Assembly: GCA_036925085.1 (NCBI GenBank)
Contig: JAUPFP010000017.1
Span: forward strand, 4,058,460-4,122,459
DNA: 64,000 bases
Direction: 5' to 3'
From: Brachycybe producta
Lineage: Eukaryota > Arthropoda > Diplopoda > Playtdesmida > Andrognathidae
In this document: positions 31,194-41,741 of the stretch, piece by piece
How positions within the stretch are numbered: the stretch's first letter is position 1
Layout: each line of letters opens with the position of its first letter
The notes under the pieces: generated by a model
Told to the model about the DNA's origin: nothing
Database searches by the model: none
What the model saw: the letters and a program-made list of their open reading frames with translations, nothing else
Translations under genes and position numbers: made by a program

Positions 31194-32399
31194 ACTCCTA
31201 AGAATCCGGCCACGTCTGAAAAGACGCAGGATTCACGACCAAATCAAGATGGTGGATCGAGACCCCAGCAGAGAAGGAAGTCTACTGGACCACTCATCTG
31301 CTACCAATGTCAGGAGCCTGGACATCGAGCGTTCCAGTGCCCCAACAAACCGAAACCGAAGGAGGAGAACAAGACGACTCCACCAACTCCAGTAAATAGA
31401 GTTGATGAACCGTCGGAAACGACGATGCCGAAAGTTATCTGCGCCGACGAAATCCATGTTCTATCCAATGGAATGAAGATGGTGCCTGTCCTAATTGATA
31501 ATAAAACACATTATTTCCATTTTGACAACCATCAAACAGCTTTAAACTACTAAGGGCGCCACTCACACCCGAAGTAGTGACGCCCGAAAAAGAAGATGTC
31601 AAAGAGAGCCCCCAAGAAGAGGAGTCAACGAAACCTGCAAAGGTTGATGTCACGGTCCGACAGGACCAGATAACGAGAGGATCTATTGGTTTGGCTGCGG
31701 TCAACCATGCTGGGATGCCTCCAGGTCTGGGTAGCCTGTGCCAAAACGCCGACAGAGAAGAGGAATCAATGACTCCTAAGCAGAGCTGTGCTGCGGTGCA
31801 GCTAGAGGACTCTCCACGACATAAAGCAGACTTTGGAGATGGGATCCACATCTGTACCATTCACGAAGATGGAAGCCGGCGGAACCCACTGCAAAGTGGG
31901 GCCTCTACGTCGTTTGTAAAGACGAACGACGCCAAGATGTCCAACAAAGCAGAACAGGTAGTAGTCTCAAAAGGAGCTACTTCTGTTAAAACTCAAGCAG
32001 AGCAAGTAGTAGTCTCACAAGAGGCTACTCTTGTTAAAAATAAAGCAGAACAGTGTGTGGCGAAAAAGGGAGTACCCACACCTGTTAAAAATCAAGCTGA
32101 ACAGGTTGTGGCAAAAAAGAAAGTAACCACACCTGTTAAGACTAAAGAAGAGCAAGTAGTTGTCTCAAAAAGAGCTACTCTTGCTAGAAACCAAGCAGAA
32201 CAGGTAGTAGTCTCAAAAGGAGCTACTCCTGTTGAAACCAAAGCAGAACATGGAGTGCCGAAAAAGAAAGTAGCCACACCTGTTAAGAATTCGACTGCAG
32301 AGTCTAGTCTTCTCTGTGGGTTGAAAAACCAGTGTTGTTCGAAAACAATACAAGATGTTTGGACCAAGTTGACTGAGACAGTTACGCCTCGTGAACTTC

Positions 32400-35300
32400 A
32401 AGTCCAACAACAAGATGAGCAGACGGCTCCCAAAGTTCGTGTGAACTTCGGACGTCGTGAGTTAGTGATGACTACCGACAGTGGCGCCGAAGCTTCTGTC
32501 ATAAGTGAATCACTAGTCAAAAAGATGAAGTTGGTAATGGATCCGCTACCTTTTCCGCCGAATTTGACTGGCGCCGGAGAAATTCCATTAAACATCATGG
32601 GACAAGTCATCGTGCCGATTCGAGTCGCCGAGAAACTTGTCAAAAGAAAGTTGATTGTCATCAAAGGACGACGTGAGGCTTTGCTGGGAAACGATCTCGG
32701 TAAAGACCTCAACCATTGCCTTGACATGAACAAAAAGAAAGTCTATTTTGGAGAGGAACTGTTGCCGGACACTCTCCAAAAAACCAAAGAGCAGAAGATT
32801 TTATTGAAAATCTTAAAAATAAAGAAGAGGAAGATCTGCAAGAGAAACTCCTGAATAAGGGGCCAGCTAAACTACGTCTGGTCCAGAATCTCGTGCTGGA
32901 TCCGAAAAAAGTTGCAATCGTCGAGGTCAATGCTCCTGATGATCTACAAGAAGGTAGTCTTCAATTCATCGACTCGTGCGAAAGCACGTTCCAGCAGAGA
33001 AAAGTCAAATTTTCTCCTGGGATCGTGGAAGGAAGGGGAAAATCCATCCTTCAAATTCAAATCTTCAATCCGTCTGGAGAGGTTATTCACCTCAAAGCCA
33101 GAAAAACGATCGCAGAGATCGAGGACGCCATTACAGCCCTTGATGTGCCTGTGGGCCCCTCAATTTCCAAAATTGAAGCACAGAGTGACGAAGTGACAGT
33201 ACAAGACTATGTCAAATTTCAAGACAGTCTGAATGTCAATCCGAATCGTTCAAGAGAAGAAAAAATGGCGATTCGGAAGCTTCTCGGAGAATTCAGAGAC
33301 ATTTTTGCCTTCAAGACCTCCGACTTGAAAAAGACAAATTTGGCAACACACGTGATTGACACGGGTGAAAACCCGCCGGTTCGAGAACCGCTCCGGCATA
33401 CTTCACCTGCTCAAAGAGAGATCATCAAGTCGACACTACGTGATATGTTGGACGCCGGCATCGTAAGCCCATCCAAAAGTCCGTACGCAAGTCCGGTGGT
33501 GATTGTCAAGAAAAAGAATGGTCAGCATCGATTTTGTGTCGATTATCGCAAACTAAATGCTCAAACCAAATCTGATCAATATCCGTTACCACGGATCGAT
33601 GACGCTTTCGACTCCCTTTCTGGAGCCACGATTTTTGCAACCTTGGATCTCATATCAGGTTATTGGCAATTTCCGGTGGAAGAAAGAGATCGGGAAAAAA
33701 CGGCTTTCGTATGCACAAATGGCCTCTACGAATTTAATAGAATGCCGTTTGGTTTGATGAATGCACCTGCAACGATGCAACGTGCTTTGGATTTACTACT
33801 GGCAGGCCACAAATGGGAGACCTGCCTGGTCTACTTAGATGACATTGTCATCTTCGCGAAGGACTTCGAAGGATTCATGAAGAGATTGAAAGATATCTTG
33901 GTGCTCATCAGGAACGCCAATTTAAGCCTTCAACCCAGCAAATGTTTCTTCGGAGAAGACGAGATCAACTACCTTGGCCACAAGATTAGTGCCCTTGGTA
34001 TTCGACCTGATGAAGAGAAGGTGCAGACGATTCAAGGATTTCCTGCACCGAAAAACGTGACTGACGTCAGAAGCTTCCTTGGGATGACCGCTTACTACAA
34101 TCGTTTCATTGAGAACTACTCCAAGATCGCCAAACCAATGCAAGCCCTAGTCAAGAAGAACCTGGACTTCAAGTGGGATGACGACTGCAAGGTCGCTTTT
34201 GATAGTCTGAAGAAGGCTCTTTGCTCCGCTCCGATTCTAACTTTGTATGATCCAGAGGCAGAAATTGCCTTGCACACTGATGCTTGTGATTACCAGATTG
34301 GTGTCATCATTTATCAGTATGAGAAAAATGAGAGAAAACCTAAAGCCGAAATCTCCAGGGAGCAGAACGAAACTACGGAACGACTGAAAAAGAATGTCTT
34401 GCAATCGTTTATGGCATAGAAAATGCCAGACCGTATGTTTTCAACAGAAAATTCAGAGTATTTACCGATCATAAAGCCCTAAGTTATTTAAGAACAGCAC
34501 AGAATCTTGATGGCCGATTGGGTAAATGGCAGATGAAACTACAACCGTATGATTACGAGGTAGTATACAAGGAAGGTAAAACGCACGTGGATGCCGATTG
34601 TGTCTCACGTTACGAGAGCAACGTTCCTGCTAGTTGGAAGCAGAAGAATGGAGAGATGGAAGCTCTCGAAGACCTTCACATCTTTACTGTCTACAACGAT
34701 TTCCAGTGGGAACGGGAGCAATCCCTTGATGAAGAACTTCTCCTCATAAAAAAATCACTCCAGCAAGATCGACTGCATCCCTATCACAGGAAGTTTGCGA
34801 TAGTGGATGGCGTTTTATACCACCTAAAGTATGAAGACACCGTGCCAGTACTAACGTGTACTGTGCCCCGACAATTGAGGATTGGGATTCTCGAGATGCT
34901 CCATGATGTGCCTGAGGCCGGACATTTCGGATTCACCAAAACGATGAAAAGAATCCAGAAGCGATTCTATTGGAAAACAATGAAAGCAGATGTTGCCGAC
35001 TACGTCAGGTCGTGCCACATCTGTCAGAGAACCAAACTGTCGCATCAAAAAGTACCTGGATTGCTTCAGCCAATCATTGTGGGAAAACCGACAGAGTGTT
35101 GGGGATGGATTATGTTGGTCCTCTTCCGAAATCAACTGGAGGAGTTCAACATATTTTGATTGCAGTGGTCTACGGGACGAAGTATTGCATCGCCAAAGCA
35201 GTGGCAAAAGCAACCGCCCAGGCAGCAATTGCCTTCGTAAAGGACAAAATTGTAAACGAGTTTGGAGTTCCTCAGAAGATCATCACTGATCGAGGACCCC

Positions 35301-35968
35301 AATTTTTGAGTAACGAGACTCGAGCGTTTTTCAAGACCTACGCAATCCAGCATGCTGCCACTACAGCCTATCATCCTCAAGCTGATGGGTTGGCAGAGAG
35401 AACGAACCATACAGTCATGGCAGTGGTGAAACGTCACTTGGATGTCCTTCAGCACCAGGCTGACTGGAAAAAAAAATTAGGTGACGCGGTTATGGCCTAC
35501 AATTTGGTAGAGCATAACTCAACGAAATTTTCACCATATCGATTGATGTTCGGGCACGAGCCCAGGACCACGTTGGATAACATGATGCCACGCGCTCCTA
35601 TCGTGCCACCACCCGTAACAGACGAAGCAGAGCAGTCCGATCCAGCTTTGGATGCTGCTAGAAAGAACATAGAAGCTGCCCAGGGGGTGCAGAAAAGAAA
35701 CTACGACGAGAAACATCGTACGATTCCGAACTATAAACCGGGTCAGAAAGTGCTGATAAGAGATCGTGTGCCAAAGCCAGGAATGGCTCAGAAACTCATC
35801 TGGCCATACAAGGAACCCTGTGTTGTCACCAAGAAGATAACCGACTTAGTCTACGAGATCGAGTACGTCACTCGATCTGGTCTGACTATGAGAGACACCG
35901 TCAATGTTCAGCAAATGAGACCCTATTTCGAGGCCAATGACCTGAGGGCTCCTCAAACACTTACCTGA
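32400..35968 (+). pseudogene. Gypsy 2 pol: protease, reverse transcriptase, RNase H, integrase (fossil)
   Basis: Protease with TDSGAEASVIS. Reverse transcriptase with FCVDYRKLNAQT, FATLDLISGYWQ, MPFGLMNAPATMQR and YLDDIVIF. RNase H with LHTDACDYQIG. Integrase with an HHCC zinc-binding N terminus (HDVPEAGHFG.. CHICQRTKL), a core with ITDRGPQFLS and YHPQADGLAERTNH, and a C-terminal GPY/F-like part (GQKVLIRDRVP). Family membership is secure. It is broken in a few places. Confidence 0.85.
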
Positions 35969-36339
35969 TGACATTGAAGAAGAATACCAGTGCCAAGAAA
36001 GAATCCGACACTGATGAAGAAGTAATTTACGAAGCAGACGACAACTTACCTGTTGAGAGTACTCCAGAAGTTCATCGTAAAGAGGAAGAAGAAGTTATCC
36101 CCGATGCCAGTCAAGAAACTCATCCGGAAACTTCTGAAAAAGAAGAAGAGGAAATTCCAGAGATACCACTGGAACCACCTAAAAGGAAACGCGGGAGACC
36201 AAAGAAAACTGCTCCAAAAAAACCAGTCCAATTGGATTCCCGTGTGCAAACACGTGGTGGAGAGAAGAAAAATTATGCAAAAGCTAATTTACCACCGAGA
36301 TGGGCGAAATTTGGCGTTAAGTTAAAACGGCCAAATTAG
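35968..36339 (+). CDS. Extra ORF after gypsy 2 integrase: acidic with AT-hook-like motif (fossil element)
   Basis: 124 codons, overlapping the end of pol as TGATG (stop and start share bases, 35966-35970). The N-terminal part is Glu/Asp-rich. PPKRKRGRPKKTAPKK near residues 70-86 contains KRGRPKK, an AT-hook core that binds the minor groove of AT-rich DNA. TGATG overlaps allow re-initiation after termination, so co-translation with pol is plausible. Ty3/gypsy elements sometimes carry an env or other extra ORF here, but this has no signal peptide or membrane helix. Function inferred only. Confidence 0.55.
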   Translation: MTLKKNTSAKKESDTDEEVIYEADDNLPVESTPEVHRKEEEEVIPDASQETHPETSEKEEEEIPEIPLEPPKRKRGRPKKTAPKKPVQLDSRVQTRGGEKKNYAKANLPPRWAKFGVKLKRPN

Positions 36340-36410
36340 ACCCAGAGAGTCAAAAAGAAGCATCAAATGATGCTGAAATTCGAATTTGCCGCCTTGCGCA
36401 GTGCCGCCTG

Positions 36411-37275
36411 GTGAGAAAAATTAAGAGGAGAGAAAAAGAAGAGAAACCGGAAGTAGCTAATAGCTCCGCCTCTTCTGACCCGGAAATTGGACTTGGCAAC
36501 CCCTTAGAACCACGTGGGGACACCTCCGCCATTTTGGACGCCACTTTCAAATTCACTTCTGCAAGAGAAGGACGCGAAGGCAAAGTTTTGCGATTGTCAC
36601 AAGTGTCACGTATTAAAAAGTTTAATTTTAAGAAGAAAATGCAACGATCGTCTGAGGAAGAATCGAGCAGCAGCGACGCTATGGACCTTTCAGTCTTCTG
36701 TAATGAAGACACCATAATCCTCGGAGATGAAGAAGAAAAGGAAACCGGGGATGGAGATGCTGCCATTGCAGAGAAGCCTTCCAGCAGCAATGCCCTGCCG
36801 TCCCCGAAAGATGAACCAGACTCAGGCAACTCTTCCAAGAAATGTAAGAGCCCCGAATCAGGAGAGGAAGATGCCAAAGAAGACGATGCCAAGGACAAGG
36901 AAAACCTTCCCGGCAGCGATGCCGCATCGGGAGTTCTACGATGTCATGTCACAAATGAACGCATCAACATCGAGACCTAGCGATTCCGAGGTGGAAGACC
37001 GGGTCACAAGACGGCAAAGCCAGGAGGTTTGGAGGGACGCATCACCCGAGGGTCCTGTAATTATGATCTTGACGCCCTTCACCGAAGAACACCTCTGCCG
37101 GGATCGAGAGACTTCGCCAGCTCAACCAGCCATGGGCGCCCTGCAGTCAAGAAGGAGAAGACGTCGCTGCCGACCCAGCACTAACCGAGCCCGGAACGAG
37201 TCCCGAGTCGCCAGGCGTTGGCAATTCGTAAGTCCTGAGACGTCCGAGGGAACAGAATTGTCGTCGGACCAGTAG
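36411..37275 (+). other. Coding-like tail region of gypsy 2 (overlapping open frames, fossil)
   Basis: Two overlapping open frames, 36411-36980 (Ser/Glu/Asp-rich) and 36727-37275 (Arg/Pro-rich, with SRRRRRRCRPSTNRAR). No domain is recognised and no membrane segment is seen. Long non-repetitive open frames with biased composition suggest real accessory coding capacity, but which frame was used is unclear. Confidence 0.4.
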
Positions 37276-37517
37276 CGCGATTAATTCATAAATTTCTAAC
37301 TGTATAAAGTAATTTGCTCTTTTTTTTCGATTTTCTAGAAATTTTGTATTTTCCAAAGTTTGTATAAGTCGATGTTGTTTTATTTTCGAAACGTTCTTTT
37401 TGATATTGTTGTGTTCCTGTGATACCCCTGGGTCTCTGTGTTTAGATCCAGTCAGGGAGGGGGATTTTTAAGAAAATTATCTTGAGAAGTAGGGTACTTC
37501 CCGCTTAGTCGGGGGAG

Positions 37518-38440
37518 TGAGACGTTTGGGCCCCCCACTTATTTTTGCTCTTTAGCGTTTTCGTTTTTGGGGGTTAACGTCACCCTGTATTTTGTTTGGC
37601 TTCTGGGCCACTCGGTACTTTTGGTACCGAGTGACCCAGATGTCATATCTTTTGATCTTGACCTTTTAATTCCCCCTCATTTTTACTTCCACATGAGTGG
37701 AATTATCTTTTTTAATTCGATTTTGTTTTCGTTTCTCCTGTTATCACCTATGTGTGATAACAGGGGATGAATCATGATTTTGGCCAAATAGACCAATCTT
37801 GTGATTGGTCTATTTGGTCCAAAATACTAAAGTAACCAATTGCAAAGTTGTGCCCTGAGAATCCGACTTTGGGATTCTCAGGGTATATAAAGAGTCATTT
37901 TTATTTGCTCAAGAGCTTCTTTTTAAATACCGAACCTATGCCCGATTTTGGCTAGGTTCTCTTCTTTTAAACATTATTTTCAAAAGTACATTTCTATGTG
38001 TTGTGTGTAAAACCAGTTTGCCATTGTTATGTTTTTCACCGGAATAAATCTTCCACTTTATATTTAAACTAAACCAGTGGTGTTTATTCTTCGAAACTTA
38101 AATTCCGCGATTGTGAACTCATCATCTGCAGGTCTTCATTTATTCCGGATACTTCGAGGTCCCAACAGGTGCAAACCTGCAACGTACGAGTAAGTATATT
38201 TTACACGATTCTTAGGGCAGATTTACGGACGAAAGTCCGAGAGATACAGAGATTAAAGATCCTCAAGACTGTGAAGTCTTTTGCCAGAGACTAGTGAGGA
38301 CACAAAATAGACGTTATATTGGTCTAGTCCTCCCGGGCCAGTAGAATTAGTGACCTAGCCACTCACTATCAATACGAGTGAAAACTCGCTCGTATTAACC
38401 AAAAAGAGCAGATTCTACTAACGGAAAAAGGTCCGTCACA
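37518..38440 (+). mobile_element. 3' LTR of gypsy 2, 923 bp (fossil)
   Basis: Starts TGAGACGTTTGG after a purine tract (GGGGGAG) and ends GGTCCGTCACA. Promoter TATATAAAG near 37884, signal AATAAA near 38044, then a long U5 with 'ggtgcaaacctg' and a chain of hairpins: CGGAC-GAAA-GTCCG (38226-38239), GAGGAC...GTCCTC, AGTGA-cctagccac-TCACT (38349-38367) inside GTAGAAT...ATTCTAC. The same layout occurs in family L3, so the two are related. It directly abuts the gypsy remnant 3 sequence at 38441. Confidence 0.75.
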
Positions 38441-38476
38441 AGGTGATGTTTTCAAACACATAGAACATCTGTTAAA

Positions 38477-38484
38477 CTCATAAT
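38477..38484. repeat. hAT target duplication, left copy
   Basis: CTCATAAT immediately before CAGGGTGGC; identical to 41742-41749. Eight base pairs is diagnostic for hAT elements. Confidence 0.85.
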
Positions 38485-41400
38485 CAGGGTGGCAGTGATT
38501 TCAATCACATTAATTTAAATCATAATTTAAATCATTATTTAAATCATTATTTAAATCAAATGATTTTTTTTAGAAAAAAATTACATTTATTTAAACATTA
38601 AAATTATACAATAAAAATAAAACAGTTCCCAGCATTTTTCTCTAGCAGCCAATGTGTAAAACTGTGGACTTACCATTGTTTACTGCTGATAGAACTTGAC
38701 AAGCTGTTTAAAAAACACAAATTTTACATCTTATGAAGATGTAAAATCATGTTTTTTTTAAAAAAAGTGACTTAACACAGTTTACCTCTGAAGTACTGAT
38801 TTGCTTTGGGAACTGAAAAGGCTGCAAAGCTCATATTTACATTTAGAATGTTAAATTAAAAGTGCTTGAAACTGAGTGGAGAGCAGCTATGGTAGGTTTC
38901 AGGGGTGAATGGAGTTATGATGGAGTGCATTTTAACACTCGTGCAGGAGAAGTAGTTGGTAAAAAAATAGAAGAATTTGTTGGTAATTTTTAAGTGTAGT
39001 GTTGGGGCCTGTGGGTGGTATGCGGGAAAGGGGGATTATTGCTATAAATTATGTTAATAATCTTTTTCAGGAATTAATGCTGAGAGGATGACAGGGTCCT
39101 GTTATTCCTAGCTCAACCACAAGATAAGATGTGACTGCAAATTAATGTTCTAGAGATGCTTAAGTTATAAATAAAAATATGAAAATCACGGTTGTAAATT
39201 GCAGTAGTTTGCAGAGAAAGTTTGCAGCCATTGAAAAATCAGACTGTCAAATAATACTTGGAACTGAGTCATGGCTGGATGACGATGTTATTAATGGAGA
39301 GGTGTTTCCATCTAACTTTGCAATATATTGTAGGGACAGAGTGGGGTGTACTGGTACTTGTGATGTCAATGTTAATGTTAGAAGTACCGTTAAAGCCATA
39401 AGGCAGGTTAGTCTTTATAACAAATGTAACTGTGATGGGTTTAAGTCGCATGTGCAGCAAAATCTTGAGAACTTTAAAAGTAATTTTAATCACCATGATG
39501 TTGATGAAAATTATGCAATTTTTCACTTGTTACTGATGGAAGGGGTCTTGAAGTTTGTTCCATTAAAGAGAGTCCAGGATGCATCAACACCAGCATGGTA
39601 TACATCGTGTGTTAAAACGGCTCTTCATAAGCAGCGATTATGGAGAAATAGATACATAGGTAATTCAAGTTTATTGAATGCAAATGGTTTGCATATTGCT
39701 CGTGCAAATGCTAAAAAAGAACTGGCATTGGCCCATAAGAATTTTAAAAGTAATAAACTCAGTAAATGGCTGCAAGAAGATCCAAAGCTGTTTTGGAGGT
39801 ATGTCAAGCATTCTCAGGCTGGTGAGTACTCGATTCCAGCTCTTGTTGGGGCAAATTTAGAACTAATATCACACCCAGAATTGAAAGCTTCTTTGTTAAA
39901 TGAACAATACAGGATACACAGGATACACCTAATGCTTGTGAGTCTAGAACAATGCATTCTTTGGGGGATATTATTGTTAATACTGAGGGTATTATCAAGC
40001 AACTATTGAGCTTTAATAATAAAAAAAGGAGTGGGGACCAAATGGAATTCATGCAGTAGTTCTTATAAAATTAGCTAGGGAAGTGGGACCATTTCTTCAG
40101 CTAATTTATCAGCAGTCTTTGGATCAAGGGGTTGTTCCAAGTATGTGGAAATTAGCAAATGTTACCCCAATATTTAAGTCAGGTGATAAGTCCAAAGCTG
40201 CAAACTATAGGCCTGTATCTCTAACTTCAGTGGTTTGTAAAATTCTTGAGCATATATATTCTGGCTGCATTAAGTTTCTCAATTCTCACAATCTCATTTC
40301 TGATAAAAAAAACATGGTTTCCTGAGAGGGCGCTATTGTGAGACTCAACTTATCCTGGTAGTGGATGACCTCCAGAAAAGTTTAGACAATGGTAAACAGG
40401 TCGACATGGTGTTTCTTGACTTTTGTAAGGCATTTGACACTTTCACATTCAAAACTTTTGGCAAAAGTTGCAGCAAATGGGTTGGGGGCAGATAACCAAA
40501 TGGGTAAATTCTTTTTTAAGTGATAAGAAACAAAGGGGTCTCACTCAGAGTGGTTGGCTGTTAAATTTGGTATAACCCAGGGTAGTGTGCTGGGTCCTCT
40601 TTTGTTCCTAATATTTATAAATGACCTCAGCAGCACAGTTGTTAGCAACTATAGACTATTTGCTGATGATACTCTAATTTACAAAAAAGTTGATGGTATC
40701 CAAGACTGTGAAACATTAGTTCTAGACTTGAAGGTAATTGAGGAATAGTGTAATACATGGAGACTTCAGTTGAGTGAGGGGAAGTGCAGTGTTATGAAGC
40801 TAACTCAGGGTAGAAATCCAAATGACCTTTCTTGGAAAAACACATTGATGGTGTTACTGGGGAAGCTCTACAAATGCTTCATTTTAGTCAAAGGACATTG
40901 GGCACCTGCTCAGCACAAGTTAAAACTATTGCCTATCAAGCATTGGTTAGGCCTCATCTTGAGTATTGCTGCAGTGTATGGAATCCTCACTCTGTCACAC
41001 ACATTCATTTGAAATGGTTCCGCATAAGGCAGCTACATTTGTTTGAGGCAGGCACAAATTTACAGATAGTGTCACTGAGATGCTGTCAGTGCAACAATAG
41101 CAAAGTTTGGCACATTGCAGGGCTGAGTTAAGTTTGAAATTGTTTGATAAAATTACACATGATTGTCCTAAACCACAGTCCAGTGATATTCATAAAGCAC
41201 TATACATGGGCAGGGCTGACCACTCTAAGACTATTAGGGACATTTTTGCTAGGACAAATTCATATTATTGGTCTTTTTTCCTAGAGTTTTAAGACAATGG
41301 AACTCTCTTTCTGAGGCAGTGGTGAATGGGGATAATTTTGTTTTGTGGGATTGACATTTGTATATTCATTTTGTTTTTATATATGTGCATGTAATATGTG

Positions 41401-41741
41401 CTTGACAATGCTTAATGCTACATGTGGACTTTTATGTCCCTCTGCAATAGGAATATTTGGCTGCTAGCAGAGTACTAATTGTAATTGTAATTGAATGTTT
41501 ATTAACATTTTTTCTCTTGTTTTGCAATTATTTTACTAACAACTTAACATTTAACAATGTTATTATTACTCATTTTTGCAAACATTGTCATAAAAAAATT
41601 TAATATTTCATATAAATGATAAAAAAAATAAAAAAAATCTGATTTAAAGCAAAAAAATCTGATTTAATTAAAAAAAATCTGATTTAAATAAAAAAATCTA
41701 TTTATTTGATTTAAAAAAAATCAAAAAAATCAGCCACTCTG
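38485..41741. mobile_element. hAT-type DNA transposon (non-autonomous) carrying a CR1 copy
   Basis: Ends CAGGGTGGC... and ...GCCACTCTG, with subterminal ATTTAAATCA repeats on the left and AAATCTGATTTAA repeats on the right. A perfect 8-bp target duplication CTCATAAT lies at 38477-38484 and 41742-41749. No transposase is seen. The interior is occupied by CR1-F (about 38873-41493). The insertion split the reverse transcriptase region of gypsy remnant 3. Confidence 0.85.
38873..41493 (+). mobile_element. CR1-type LINE copy F, 5'-truncated, inside the hAT element
   Basis: Starts in ORF1 at the SGNH C-terminal block (DGVHFN, 38925), then ORF2 from 39179 (VVNCSSLQRK, GTESWLDD), with most of the endonuclease lost by internal deletion near 39355. 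RT pieces lie at 40083-40325, 40554-40748 (GSVLGPLLFL, FADDT) and 40832-41292. It ends in an ATTGTA repeat tail near 41493. Several frameshifts and stops. Related to A-C but more diverged. Confidence 0.8.

Larger units (their letters stand above)
30096..38440 (+). mobile_element. Ty3/gypsy-type LTR retrotransposon 2, long internal region and 3' LTR (fossil)
   Basis: Plus strand: gag (from about 30096, main part 30372-31193), CCHC knuckle near 31305-31345, aspartic protease near 32470-32720 (TDSGAEASVIS), reverse transcriptase 33400-34000 (YLDDIVIF), RNase H about 34250-34620, integrase about 34890-35960, two further ORFs (35968-37275), a purine tract, and a 923-bp LTR. Order PR-RT-RH-IN is that of Ty3/gypsy. 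It is broken in roughly half a dozen places and has no visible 5' LTR. Most domains are still easily read, so it is moderately young. Confidence 0.9.

Noticed and set aside
38220-38420. Hammerhead ribozyme in the U5 hairpin chain
   Set aside because: GAAA tetraloops and a GTGAGGA-like word are present, but the CTGANGA and GAAA core strands are not placed correctly for a hammerhead.
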